Shown in pieces: positions 16,634 through 24,485 of a stretch of 64,000 bases of DNA. The DNA is from Oscillospiraceae bacterium. Lineage in GTDB: Bacteria > Bacillota > Clostridia > Oscillospirales > Ruminococcaceae. The notes under the pieces were generated by a model. That model was not told the origin of the DNA. It searched no databases and saw only the letters and a list, made by a program, of their open reading frames with translations. The stretch spans positions 62,001-126,000 of the forward strand of contig JAFRTG010000027.1 in the NCBI GenBank assembly GCA_017427265.1, in the 5' to 3' direction. Numbering within the stretch: the first letter of the stretch is position 1; every line of letters starts with the position of its first letter. The position numbers and the translations under genes are program-made.

Positions 16634-17338
16634 ATGTTCATTCAGAGGGAAAAACCGAGTAAAGGTGATGTGTGGTTCACAGGCACAGAGAGCGGCGGGA
16701 TCTCGACATGCATCAAAGGCCAGCCGACAGATCCGAACTGCGACCGTCTCGCAAACTGCGTATCCATCGTCGGTGCCTACAACAAAGCAGCCTGCTCGAA
16801 CCTGACCAAGCCGAAATGGGGGCCGATTCTGTGGCCTCCTAATGCAGGTGGCATTCTGACCTACGCACAGGAGCTCGGCCTACCGACAAGCACCCAGCCC
16901 GCTCCGGGCGCTCTGATCGTCTGGAAAAAGGGCGAGCTGACGCTGAAGAACAAGAACGGTCATGTCGCATTCGTGACCGACGTTGAAGCTGATGGTACGA
17001 TCCACACCGCAGAGAGCGAGTGGCAGGGGAGAGCGTGGGTGAACAGGACGTACAAGCCGCCTTACGCTTACGCAGCCGGGTACACGTTTATCGGCTTTGT
17101 TCTTCAGCCCGGCACAACTCCGGCGCAGGTGATCAAGTACATCCGCGAGGGGGACAAGGGCGCAGCGGTCGAGCTGATGCAGAGTCGTCTTGCGGGCAAG
17201 GGGTTCATGCGTAAGACTGAGGTGGACGGCGACTTCGGTAGGATAACCAAGGGCGCCGTGTGTTGCTTCCAGCTTGAAAACGGTCTCGTCGTGGACGGCG
17301 TATGCGGACCGCTGACCCAGGCCAAACTTTACGGATAA
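16634..17338 (+). CDS. Endolysin: CHAP amidase/endopeptidase plus peptidoglycan-binding domain
   Basis: 234-aa lysis enzyme. An N-terminal CHAP-like domain has candidate catalytic Cys42 (RLANCVSIVGAYN) and His110 (NKNGHVAFVTD), about 70 residues apart as usual. Residues ~168-234 form a peptidoglycan-binding 1 domain (REGDKGAAVELMQ, then DGDFGRITKGAV, DGVCGPLT). It would cut host peptidoglycan at the end of the lytic cycle. ATG 16634 follows AAGGAGGAATAAAG. It is the last prophage gene. Confidence 0.92.
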   Translation: MFIQREKPSKGDVWFTGTESGGISTCIKGQPTDPNCDRLANCVSIVGAYNKAACSNLTKPKWGPILWPPNAGGILTYAQELGLPTSTQPAPGALIVWKKGELTLKNKNGHVAFVTDVEADGTIHTAESEWQGRAWVNRTYKPPYAYAAGYTFIGFVLQPGTTPAQVIKYIREGDKGAAVELMQSRLAGKGFMRKTEVDGDFGRITKGAVCCFQLENGLVVDGVCGPLTQAKLYG

Positions 17339-17346
17339 TCAGAAAA

Positions 17347-17380
17347 AACCGGCAGGGGATTACTCCTCTGCCGGTTTATA
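17347..17380. terminator. Strong terminator at the prophage right end
   Basis: ACCGGCAGGGGA pairs with TCCTCTGCCGGT around TTAC. A-rich sequence on the left and T-rich on the right make it able to work in both directions. It ends the lysis operon and meets the truncated cotJC frame. Confidence 0.88.
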
Positions 17381-17489
17381 TCTTTTTGGAGTTTAGGCCG
17401 CCGAGCTGGGACATCACCATTTTGGCGAGCCGGGCGTTCGGCCGTGCGATTTTGACCGGATACTGCAGTGCTTTTTCGTATTGGAACAT
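17376..17489 (-). pseudogene. cotJC: cotJC, 5' fragment cut off by the prophage
   Basis: The frame starts at ATG (17487-17489) behind GGAGG and reads MFQYEKALQYPVKIARP, then NARLAKMVMSQLGG, which matches the N-terminus of CotJC, the manganese-catalase-like spore-coat protein (normally ~190 aa). After the GG at about 17,397-17,402 similarity stops; six foreign codons (LNSKKI) and a stop at 17376-17378 follow inside the prophage terminator. The remaining ~155 codons should lie beyond the other end of the prophage, left of the window. Excision could rebuild the gene. Confidence 0.85.
17380..17405. other. Probable prophage attachment junction (att) in cotJC
   Basis: Junction placed where the CotJC reading frame departs from family sequence, just after codons for SQLGG. 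The exact core cannot be set without the other junction. No tRNA gene is involved, which would fit a serine recombinase, but the integrase is not in view. Confidence 0.6.
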
Positions 17490-17777
17490 TCAGTTCGCCT
17501 CCTTTTCCCAGGGCCACGGCGTATTGCTCCATGAGACCCAGCCGTCCTCTTCGTCAATGTGCATCATTGTGAGGGCGCCGAATCTGCGGGAATAGGCCTC
17601 GCCGGACTGCGCATAGGCCTCCTTGTGCTTCAGATATTCCGCAAGAGCCTTTTCGTCCGTTGGGTGTGTGTCGAGGTACAGCGCAAGGTCACGCATCATA
17701 AAGCAGTGCGCCTGAACCTTTCGCTGCAGCTCAGCCTTTCCCATTGCTGCCAAAGACTGCTGCCGCATCTCGCTCAT
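17490..17777 (-). CDS. cotJB: Spore coat protein CotJB
   Basis: 95-aa protein with the CotJB pattern: helical start, MRDLALYLDTHPTDEKALAEY in the middle and a C-terminal block WVSWSNTPWPWEKEAN (shown here in short: TPWPWE is diagnostic). It is part of the inner spore coat with CotJA and CotJC. The start ATG at 17775-17777 has GGAGG seven bases upstream; longer frames run back through cotJA. It overlaps cotJA by 47 bases, and cotJC begins directly after its stop, so the three form one operon. Confidence 0.93.
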   Translation of the reverse strand: MSEMRQQSLAAMGKAELQRKVQAHCFMMRDLALYLDTHPTDEKALAEYLKHKEAYAQSGEAYSRRFGALTMMHIDEEDGWVSWSNTPWPWEKEAN

Positions 17778-17964
17778 TGCTGCGTCCTCCTTTCTCCATG
17801 AAAAACGGCTTATCAAGCGACGGGAATGCCGTGCCTGCATCAAGGGCTTCGTCCGCCGGATAGGTTGTTTCCCAGCACTGATACGGCACATAGGCCATTG
17901 CAAGCGTCAGTTTCGGCGGGAATGTGCCTTCAGGCACGACCGGAAGTGTTTGATCCTGCAGCAT
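17731..17964 (-). CDS. cotJA: Spore coat-associated protein CotJA
   Basis: 77-aa protein with the CotJA core LAMAYVPYQCWETTYPADEAL followed by GTAFPSLDKPF (family-typical: AYVPYQ...Y...EAL..GT.FPEL..PF). Start chosen at ATG 17962-17964, seven bases from AAAGGAG; an ATG two codons upstream touches the ribosome site. First gene of the cotJ operon, made in the mother cell during sporulation in species studied. Confidence 0.9.
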   Translation of the reverse strand: MLQDQTLPVVPEGTFPPKLTLAMAYVPYQCWETTYPADEALDAGTAFPSLDKPFFMEKGGRSNERDAAAVFGSNGKG

Positions 17965-18010
17965 GTGCATACTCCTTTCTATTGGATTGTGCGGGCTTGC
18001 CGCACAGTGC

Positions 18011-18035
18011 ATTGTATGCGGCAGCGCCATAATTC
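18011..18035 (-). promoter_or_regulatory. Possible SigE-type promoter of the cotJ operon
   Basis: On the - strand CATACAAT (18011-18018) matches the SigE -10 box, and GAATT lies 12 bases upstream (18031-18035) as a weak -35 box. cotJ is SigE-controlled in Bacillus subtilis. The -35 fit and spacing are imperfect. Confidence 0.4.
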
Positions 18036-18044
18036 GACACAAGA

Positions 18045-18135
18045 GGGCGGGGAGCCCCCGCGGGCATTTCCCTTCGGAGGGCGGCAGCGGAGCTCCCCCA
18101 ATTTTATCATCTTCACGGCGCTGATCGCGCCTTCT
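18045..18135 (+). repeat. Dispersed intergenic repeat family A, copy 1
   Basis: About 90 bases, rich in short palindromes (GGGGAGCCCCC, GGAGCTCCCCC), ending GGCGCTGATCGCGCCTTCT. An inverted, diverged copy lies at 24331-24420. Non-coding, between the cotJ promoter and the purL terminator. Confidence 0.8.
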
Positions 18136-18158
18136 GTTTACGCACTTCACCCCATGTT

Positions 18159-18204
18159 CAGGCTCCCCTGAAAGGGGAGCTGTCAGCGAAGCTGACTGAG
18201 GGGC
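18159..18204. repeat. Palindromic intergenic repeat
   Basis: Two hairpins in a row: GGCTCCCCTGAAAGGGGAGC and CAGCGAAGCTG, ending ACTGAGGGGC. Elements of this look are common between genes in gut Clostridia (from memory). Directly beside repeat A copy 1, and possibly part of the same unit. Confidence 0.6.
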
Positions 18205-18286
18205 AAACAAAGTTTTGTGTCAAGTTCAGCGCCTTGTCACGCCCGGCAAAATGATACATCGGATACCGGATAGCGAACAAAAACAA

Positions 18287-18317
18287 GCCCCGAAGCAATC
18301 CGTAAATGCTTCGGGGC
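18287..18317 (-). terminator. Terminator of purL
   Basis: GCCCCGAAGCA and TGCTTCGGGGC form an 11-bp stem; on the - strand it is followed by TTGTTTTTG. It lies 22 bases past the purL stop. Confidence 0.88.
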
Positions 18318-18339
18318 CTGCATATTATGCATTTGAATA

Positions 18340-21300
18340 TCAGTCTGCGAAGTAGCGCACACCGCTCTCAAAGATCTTCTGATCCTTCTCGCCGGGGACG
18401 TTCTTGCAAACCAGACTGCCGATACGCTCGCTGTGTCCCATCTTGCCGAGGACTCTGCCGTCGGGCGAGGTGATGCCTTCGATCGCATCCGCAGAGCCGT
18501 TCGGATTGAACCGGATGTCCATCGTCGGACGTCCGGACAGATCGACGTACTGCGTTGCAATCTGGCCGTTTGCAGCCATTCGCTGCAGCAGCGAACCGGA
18601 TGCGATGAATCTGCCCTCGCCGTGCGAAATCGGAATCGTGTGCAGATCGCCGACTTCACAGCCTGCGAGCCACGGCGATTTGTTCGACGCAATGCGCGTC
18701 GTGACCATCATGCTCTGGTGGCGCGCAATCGTGTTGAACGTCAGCGTCGGGGAATTCTCGCTCATATCGGTGATCTCGCCGTAAGGTACCAGACCGAGCT
18801 TAATCAGCGCCTGGAAGCCGTTGCAGATACCGAGCATCAGACCGTCGCGGTTCTTGAGCAGATTGTGCACCGCCTCCGTAACCTTCGGGTTGCGGAAGAA
18901 TGCCGTGATGAACTTGCCGGAGCCGTCCGGTTCGTCACCGCCGGAGAAGCCGCCGGGAATCATAATCATCTGCGAGTTGTCGATCAGCTTCACTGCTGCT
19001 TCGACGGATTCCTCGATGGCCGATGCGCTGAGGTTGCGGATGACCAGCACCTCCGGTACGGCGCCTGCACGCTCAAAGACTCGTGCGGTGTCGTATTCGC
19101 AGTTTGTGCCGGGGAATACCGGAATCAGGACGCGCGGCTTTGCGGTCTTGATCGTCGGTGCCGGACGGGTCGCTGCCTGATAGGCATACGGCTCGATCGT
19201 TGCAAATGCGGTCTTGATGCGGCAGGGGAATACCGATTCGAGCTTGCCTTCCCATGCCTTCTGCAGCGTATCGAGGCTGATTGTCTGCGTATCGCTGAAA
19301 ATCTTGTACTGCTCAGTCGTGCGGCCGATGACCTCTTCGCCGGCCTTTGCAGCGCCGTTCAGCTCGATGATGAACGAACCTGCGCACGGCTCAAAGAGGA
19401 TGCGCTCCGGCAGAACCTTGGTGAACTCAAAGCCGATGTGGTTGCCGAATGCCATCTTGGCGAGGCCTTCTGCGACGCCGCCGTTATCGACGGTCCAGAT
19501 TGCCTTTGCTCTGCCGTCGGAAATCAGCTGCTCGACCTGATCGAAGACCGTGCGGACGCTGTCCCAGTTCGGCAGACCGCTGCTCGAATATTCCGGTGCA
19601 ATGCGGATGACCGTGCTGCCGGCTTCCTTGAACTCCGTGGAGACGACGCGCTTGGTATCCGCGGTGGAGACTGCAAAGGAGACCAGCGTCGGCGGAACGT
19701 CGATATTTTCAAATGTGCCGGACATGGAGTCCTTGCCGCCGATGGACGCGCAGGAGAGCTCCAGCTGTGCACGGAATGCGCCCAGCAGTGCCGAGAACGG
19801 CTTGCCCCAGCGCTTCGGGTTGTTCTGTGTCCGCTCAAAGTATTCCTGGAAGGTCAGCCAGCACTGATGCCACGAACCGCCCGCTGCGATGACTTTTGCA
19901 ACGGATTCGATGACGGCATAGATTGCGCCGTGATACGGGGAGTGTTCCGAAATGACCGGATTGAAGCCCCAGCCCATCAGCGAGCAGGTAGAGGTTTCGC
20001 CTTTCAGCACCGGGATTTTGGCGGCCATCGCCTGTGCCGGTGTCAGCTGATAAATACCGCCGTAGGGCATCAGAACCGTGCCTGCGCCGATCGTGGAGTC
20101 GAACTTTTCGACAAGACCCTTCTGCGAGCAGATATTGAGGCTGCTCATCAGTTCGCGCCAGCCGTCCGGCGTATCCTCAAAGCGTTCGTCGTGCTTCGGC
20201 ATGGCAGTCGGGGCTGCTGCGATGATATCGGTGTGCTTTTCCGCACCGTTGGAGTTCAGGAATTCACGGGAGAGATCGACGATTGTTCTGCCGTTCCAGT
20301 TCATGCGCAGGCGGTTGGTATCCGTCGCCTTTGCAACGACTGTTGCGAGCAGATTTTCCTTTGCGGCGGCTGCCATGAATGCATCCACATCCTCCGGCGC
20401 AACCACAACGGCCATACGCTCCTGCGACTCGGAGATTGCAAGCTCCGTGCCGTCCAGACCGTCATATTTTCTCGGAACCGCGTTGAGGTCGATGTCCAGA
20501 CCGTCAGTCAGCTCGCCGATGGCAACGGAGACGCCGCCTGCGCCGAAGTCATTGCAGCGCTTGATGAGCTTTGTGACTGCCGGATCGCGGAACAGACGCT
20601 GCAGCTTGCGCTCCTCAGGCGGGTTGCCCTTCTGAACCTCTGCGCCGCAGTGCGTCAGGGATTCCAGCGTGTGCGACTTGGAAGAGCCCGTTGCACCGCC
20701 GCAGCCGTCGCGGCCGGTCTTGCCGCCGAGCAGAATGATGATATCGCCCGGCACCGGACGCTCTCTGCGGATATTTTCTTCCGGGGCTGCGCCGACGACC
20801 GCGCCGATCTCCAGACGCTTTGCGACATAGCCCGGATGGTAGACCTCGGAGACATGTCCCGTTGCAAGGCCGATCTGGTTGCCGTAGGAGCTGTAGCCGT
20901 TGGCTGCACCGACGGTAATCTTTCTCTGCGGCAGCTTGCCCGGAATCGTATCGGAGACCGGAACCAGCGGATTTGCCGCACCGGTCACACGCATGGCCTG
21001 ATAGACATAGCTTCTGCCGGAGAGCGGGTCGCGGATGGCGCCGCCCAGACAGGTTGCTGCGCCGCCGAACGGCTCGATTTCGGTCGGGTGGTTATGGGTC
21101 TCGTTCTTGAACATGAGGATCCAGTCCTCCTGTCCGTGATCGGTATCAATCTTGATTTTGACAGAACATGCGTTGATTTCCTCGCTCTCATCGAGTGCGG
21201 GAATCTTGCCGTCCGCCTTCAGCTTGCGCATGGCCATCGTTGCCATGTCCATCAGCGTGACGGGCTTGTTCTCGCGGCCGAGCTCCTTGCGGACACGCAG

Positions 21301-22053
21301 ATATTCGTCATAGGTATCCTTGATATACGGCGTTTCGATCTTGACCTTGTCCACGGTCGTCAGGAACGTGGTGTGGCGGCAGTGGTCGCTCCAGTAGGTG
21401 TCGATCATGCGGATTTCCGTGATCGTCGGATCGCGGTGCTCGGTATCGCGGAAGTATTCCTGGCAGAAGCTGATATCGTCATAGTCCATTGCAAGGCCGT
21501 ACTGTGCGAGGAAATCCTCCTTGCCGCCCTTGTCGAGTGCGCAGAAGCCGTCCAGCGTTTCGACGGTCTCCGGCAGTGCATAGTTCGTATCAAGCGTATC
21601 GACCGGCTCAAGGCTCGCCTCACGGCTCTCGACCGGGTTGATGAGATAGGCCTTCAGCTTGTCGAACTCCTCGTCCGTCAGCAGGCCGGAAACGATGTAG
21701 ATTCTGGCATTGCGGACGCGGCAGCGCTCCTTGCCGTTCAGAATCTGGATGCACTGCTCGCAGGAATCCGCACGCTGGTCAAACTGGCCGGGGAGATATT
21801 CCACGGCAAACACGCGCTCCTGATTTGAGAGCATCGGCAGCTTTTCATATACATAGTCAACTGCCGGTTCGGAAAAAACAGTCGGAATCGCACGCTGAAA
21901 ATCCTCCGCGTCGATCCGGTCAGCGTCGTAGCGGTTCAGCACGCGGATACTCTGTACATCCAGACGCAGCGCAGTGCGCAGGTCGGAGAGCACAGACTGT
22001 GCTTCTACGGCATATTGCGGCTTTTTCTCGGTATAAATACGATAAACAGCCAT
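18340..22053 (-). CDS. purL: Phosphoribosylformylglycinamidine synthase (PurL-PurQ single-chain form)
   Basis: 1,237-aa enzyme turning FGAR, ATP and glutamine into FGAM in purine synthesis. The N-terminal region and two AIRS-type domains fill about residues 1-960 (MFKNETHNHPTEIEPFGGAA is the conserved nucleotide-binding block; FGAGGVSVAIGEL lies further on). The C-terminal glutaminase domain has PVFPGTNCEYDT, nucleophile Cys in GICNGFQ and HGEGRF with the catalytic His. The single-chain form is used by many Clostridia instead of separate PurS/PurQ/PurL. Start chosen at ATG 22051-22053 with GGAGG upstream. mtaB ends about 50 bases upstream on the same strand. Confidence 0.96.
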   Translation of the reverse strand: MAVYRIYTEKKPQYAVEAQSVLSDLRTALRLDVQSIRVLNRYDADRIDAEDFQRAIPTVFSEPAVDYVYEKLPMLSNQERVFAVEYLPGQFDQRADSCEQCIQILNGKERCRVRNARIYIVSGLLTDEEFDKLKAYLINPVESREASLEPVDTLDTNYALPETVETLDGFCALDKGGKEDFLAQYGLAMDYDDISFCQEYFRDTEHRDPTITEIRMIDTYWSDHCRHTTFLTTVDKVKIETPYIKDTYDEYLRVRKELGRENKPVTLMDMATMAMRKLKADGKIPALDESEEINACSVKIKIDTDHGQEDWILMFKNETHNHPTEIEPFGGAATCLGGAIRDPLSGRSYVYQAMRVTGAANPLVPVSDTIPGKLPQRKITVGAANGYSSYGNQIGLATGHVSEVYHPGYVAKRLEIGAVVGAAPEENIRRERPVPGDIIILLGGKTGRDGCGGATGSSKSHTLESLTHCGAEVQKGNPPEERKLQRLFRDPAVTKLIKRCNDFGAGGVSVAIGELTDGLDIDLNAVPRKYDGLDGTELAISESQERMAVVVAPEDVDAFMAAAAKENLLATVVAKATDTNRLRMNWNGRTIVDLSREFLNSNGAEKHTDIIAAAPTAMPKHDERFEDTPDGWRELMSSLNICSQKGLVEKFDSTIGAGTVLMPYGGIYQLTPAQAMAAKIPVLKGETSTCSLMGWGFNPVISEHSPYHGAIYAVIESVAKVIAAGGSWHQCWLTFQEYFERTQNNPKRWGKPFSALLGAFRAQLELSCASIGGKDSMSGTFENIDVPPTLVSFAVSTADTKRVVSTEFKEAGSTVIRIAPEYSSSGLPNWDSVRTVFDQVEQLISDGRAKAIWTVDNGGVAEGLAKMAFGNHIGFEFTKVLPERILFEPCAGSFIIELNGAAKAGEEVIGRTTEQYKIFSDTQTISLDTLQKAWEGKLESVFPCRIKTAFATIEPYAYQAATRPAPTIKTAKPRVLIPVFPGTNCEYDTARVFERAGAVPEVLVIRNLSASAIEESVEAAVKLIDNSQMIMIPGGFSGGDEPDGSGKFITAFFRNPKVTEAVHNLLKNRDGLMLGICNGFQALIKLGLVPYGEITDMSENSPTLTFNTIARHQSMMVTTRIASNKSPWLAGCEVGDLHTIPISHGEGRFIASGSLLQRMAANGQIATQYVDLSGRPTMDIRFNPNGSADAIEGITSPDGRVLGKMGHSERIGSLVCKNVPGEKDQKIFESGVRYFAD

Positions 22054-22104
22054 GAACAAATCAGCCTCCATTGTCATAGTATAGAGTGAGGTTCGGACGC
22101 ACCC

Positions 22105-23418
22105 TCAGCACTGCGGCAGCACCGCGCGCAGACAGTCATCCTCATACCCCTCTATTGTAACACAAATTACGGAATTCTGCAAACCCTTTTCTGCATTTTC
22201 CGGAAAAATTTTCACAAGTGTACCATCCGGCGTGTGCCCTTGGTAAAACCGCTGTGCATTTTGCTGTTTCTCGCCCTCGACGAGTACCTCGGCGGTCTGC
22301 CCGACCCGTTCGGCAAAGTGCTTTTCGCGGATTTCATTGGCAACGGCGGTCAGGCGGGCGGCGCGGCGCGCCTTCTCGTCCTGCGGAACCTGATCCGGGA
22401 ATGCGGCGGCGCGGGTGCCCTCGCGCTGCGAATAGGGGAATACATGCACCTTGGCAAAGCCGATCTCCTGCACAAAGCGGAGCGTTTCCTCAAACTGCTC
22501 CGCAGTCTCGCCGGGGAATCCGACGATGACATCCGTTGTCAGGGCGGCATCCGGGAAAATGCTGTGGATGCGCTCTGCCAGTGCGCGGTATTCCGCGGCG
22601 GTATAGCGGCGGTTCATACGCTTCAAGACGCTGTCGCAGCCGCTCTGCAGCGAGAGGTGGAACTGCGGGCAGAACTTTTCGCAGGCGGCCAGCGCTTCCA
22701 GCGTCTGCACATCCATGCGCTCCGGCTCCAGCGAGCCGAGACGTACCCGCAGGACACCCGGCTGCGCCGCGCAGACTGCGACGGCCTCTGCAAGCGTCTG
22801 CCCGGTATCAAGCCCGAAAAAGCCGAGATTGATGCCTGTCAGCACGATCTCCCGGAAGCCCTCCTCCGCGAGCTTGCGCACCTCGGCTTCGAGACGCTCC
22901 GGCGGCATGGAACGGCATCTGCCGCGTGAAAAGGGGATGATGCAATAGCTGCAGAACTGGTTGCAGCCGTCCTGAATCTTCAGGAATGCCCGTGTGCGCG
23001 TCGTATCGGCGCAGGGAAGCGCGGAAAAGACATCGCCGTTCTGATACGGGGAAATCTGCAGCACGCGCTCTGCGGGCGTGTCCGCGGCTGCTGCACCGTC
23101 AATCCATTCAAGCAGCGCTTCGCGGTTCTTCGTGCCCGTGACAAAATCTGCGTCCTCAAAATTGTCCTCCGGGAAGGCCTGCGGCCAGCAGCCCGTCAGG
23201 ATGAGCTTCGCATCCGGATTGCGGCGCTTCAGGCTCCGGAGCAGCTGCTTTGTCTTGCGGACGCTCTCGCCCGTGACCGCACAGCTGTTGACCAGCAGAA
23301 GCTCTGCCTCTGCCGGCGTTTTGGCTTCCGCAAGTCCGCGCTGACGCAGTATTTCTGCAAGGCCGGAGCTCTCCGCCTGATTGACCTTGCAGCCCAATGT
23401 CATGATCTTGAATTTCAT
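22105..23418 (-). CDS. mtaB: tRNA (N6-threonylcarbamoyladenosine37-C2)-methylthiotransferase MtaB
   Basis: 437-aa radical-SAM enzyme that adds a methylthio group to t6A37 in ANN-decoding tRNAs (ms2t6A). N-terminal MTTase domain with iron-sulfur ligands Cys10, Cys46 and Cys77 (MTLGCKVNQAES start is typical of MtaB). Radical-SAM motif CNQFCSYC with Cys152, Cys156 and Cys159. A TRAM-like RNA-binding end follows residue ~375. It is probably transcribed together with purL. TrmO, acting on the same base, is encoded at 45650. Confidence 0.95.
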   Translation of the reverse strand: MKFKIMTLGCKVNQAESSGLAEILRQRGLAEAKTPAEAELLLVNSCAVTGESVRKTKQLLRSLKRRNPDAKLILTGCWPQAFPEDNFEDADFVTGTKNREALLEWIDGAAAADTPAERVLQISPYQNGDVFSALPCADTTRTRAFLKIQDGCNQFCSYCIIPFSRGRCRSMPPERLEAEVRKLAEEGFREIVLTGINLGFFGLDTGQTLAEAVAVCAAQPGVLRVRLGSLEPERMDVQTLEALAACEKFCPQFHLSLQSGCDSVLKRMNRRYTAAEYRALAERIHSIFPDAALTTDVIVGFPGETAEQFEETLRFVQEIGFAKVHVFPYSQREGTRAAAFPDQVPQDEKARRAARLTAVANEIREKHFAERVGQTAEVLVEGEKQQNAQRFYQGHTPDGTLVKIFPENAEKGLQNSVICVTIEGYEDDCLRAVLPQC

Positions 23419-23462
23419 AAAATCTCCTGTTGATAGTGCACAAATTCAACATAATGGCCTTG

Positions 23463-23491
23463 TGCAATCCTTACAGTTTATCAGGATTGCA
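23463..23491. promoter_or_regulatory. Inverted repeat upstream of mtaB
   Basis: Perfect arms TGCAATCCT (23463-23471) and AGGATTGCA (23483-23491) with 11 bases between. They lie 45-73 bases before mtaB, in its promoter or leader. Possible operator or leader hairpin; no known binding motif recognised. Confidence 0.45.
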
Positions 23492-23552
23492 AAAAAGAAA
23501 TGCGAGTCCCGCCTGAAAAATCGGTCAGGTGTACAAATCGGCGCGATTTTAC

Positions 23553-23581
23553 TTGACTTTTTCACGCAGGTAGTGTATATT
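23553..23581 (+). promoter_or_regulatory. SigA-type promoter of the HPr-like gene
   Basis: TTGACT, 17 bases, TATATT. The expected transcript would have a leader of about 170 bases before ATG 23758, unusually long for a small single gene. Confidence 0.75.
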
Positions 23582-23757
23582 AAGCGTAGGGTAATTCATG
23601 ACAACCCTCCAAAACGATTACCTGGTGCGCGGGAGCAGATCTCCGATACAGAGTGCTTCCCCCCTCTCGTCACCCTGTACAGCTCTGCGCCCCGTCACCA
23701 CAGTTTTTTCAAACCATTCTGCCGTAACCGGCCCAGCGAAAAGTGAGGTAATTTTTG

Positions 23758-24006
23758 ATGTACGTAACCACCGTTCATCTCCCCGAGATCGCAGATGTTG
23801 CTGAGTTTGTCAACATCATGAGCCGCTTCCGCTTTGAAGCACAGCTTCATGTCGGCAGCTACGCCGTGGACGCCAAGTCCATTATGGGCATTTTCACCCT
23901 TGACCGTGAGCAGCCGATTCAGCTTGAGGCGTTCGTCACCGACGAAGCCGAACAGCAAAAGCTGAACATGGCGCTCGGCAGATTCCTATATCATCCGGTG
24001 CACTGA
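23758..24006 (+). CDS. HPr-like protein lacking the catalytic histidine
   Basis: 82-aa protein of HPr size and fold pattern. It keeps the SIMG motif around the regulatory serine (AVDAKSIMGIFTLD) but the usual GLHARPA segment carrying the phospho-accepting His15 is missing; the equivalent stretch reads IADVAEFVNIMSRF. It therefore should not pass phosphate in the sugar PTS and may be a regulatory relative, such as a Crh-like protein that is phosphorylated on Ser. ATG 23758 is preferred over the TTG just before it. Own promoter and terminator. Confidence 0.72.
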   Translation: MYVTTVHLPEIADVAEFVNIMSRFRFEAQLHVGSYAVDAKSIMGIFTLDREQPIQLEAFVTDEAEQQKLNMALGRFLYHPVH

Positions 24007-24121
24007 GCACCCGGTTCGCATTGTTCGATAACCTCCTTTTGGGAGACAAACGCTGCTCCCGAAATCCCCCTTTTTTCATGTTGCTCTCCTTCGCTCATAC
24101 CGGAGGGAGCAAACAAGCCTT

Positions 24122-24169
24122 TGCGTATCGTTCTCTGCATGAAAGCAGAGAATGATGCGTATTTTTTTT
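24122..24169 (+). terminator. Terminator of the HPr-like gene
   Basis: A 17-bp stem with a few wobbles, core TTCTCTGC/GCAGAGAA around ATGAAA, followed by eight T. Confidence 0.88.
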
Positions 24170-24330
24170 ACCCTGCTATTATAGCATATAATAGTGCAAA
24201 AAGCAAGCAGAGAGACAGAATCTTTCTGATACGGGTTTTCTGCCGTAGAGCTTTAGATCATGGAGGGCGGCACTGCCGCCTTATGGCATATAATGCAGAT
24301 TGCTTTAGATTTTGGGAGAGTATGCCTATG
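24170..24330. other. AT-rich intergenic stretch without a gene
   Basis: No open frame with a ribosome site is seen. A small hairpin GGCGGCACTGCCGCC lies near 24,266-24,280. Beyond this and repeat A copy 2 nothing is recognised. Confidence 0.5.
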
Positions 24331-24420
24331 AGAAGGCGCGATCAGCGCCGTGTGTTTGTTGGATTGGGGGAGCTCTGCTGCCGCAGCCGGAGGAAATTGC
24401 CCGCGGGGGCTCCCCGCCCC
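24331..24420 (-). repeat. Dispersed intergenic repeat family A, copy 2 (inverted)
   Basis: Reverse complement is similar along its length to 18045-18135: both share GGGGCGGGGAGCCCCCG-like start, GAGCTCCCCCAAT and ACGGCGCTGATCGCGCCTT. The middle is diverged. It adjoins the ppdK terminator. Confidence 0.8.
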
Positions 24421-24424
24421 GAAA

Positions 24425-24458
24425 AAATCCCCTCACAAATTGCTCTGTGAGGGGATTT
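24425..24458 (-). terminator. Terminator of ppdK
   Basis: AAATCCCCTCACA and TGTGAGGGGATTT make a 13-bp stem; on the - strand it runs into TTTTTT. Confidence 0.92.
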
Positions 24459-24485
24459 CGTGATTCAGTTATCTGAACGGTCAGA

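Larger units (their letters stand above)
1..17395 (+). mobile_element. Prophage, late (structural and lysis) half; left end outside window
   Basis: A continuous + strand block of head, tail, baseplate and lysis genes runs from the portal (324) to the endolysin (17338). It ends at a terminator that abuts the broken spore-coat gene cotJC. Integrase, repressor and replication genes are not in the window, so the left end lies upstream. The long tape measure, Dit-like and tail endopeptidase genes and the absence of a sheath gene indicate a siphovirus-type long non-contractile tail. The right boundary, about 17,380 to 17,400, is inferred from where CotJC similarity stops. Confidence 0.93.

Noticed and set aside
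17302-17595. 97-codon + strand frame across the prophage end
   Set aside because: It crosses the terminator and lies opposite the cotJC and cotJB frames, which are well supported.
18433-21828. 1,131-codon open frame on the + strand, antisense to purL
   Set aside because: It mirrors the codon pattern of purL, is rich in Cys, Arg and Asp typical of GC-rich antisense frames, and has no ribosome site. PurL is certain.
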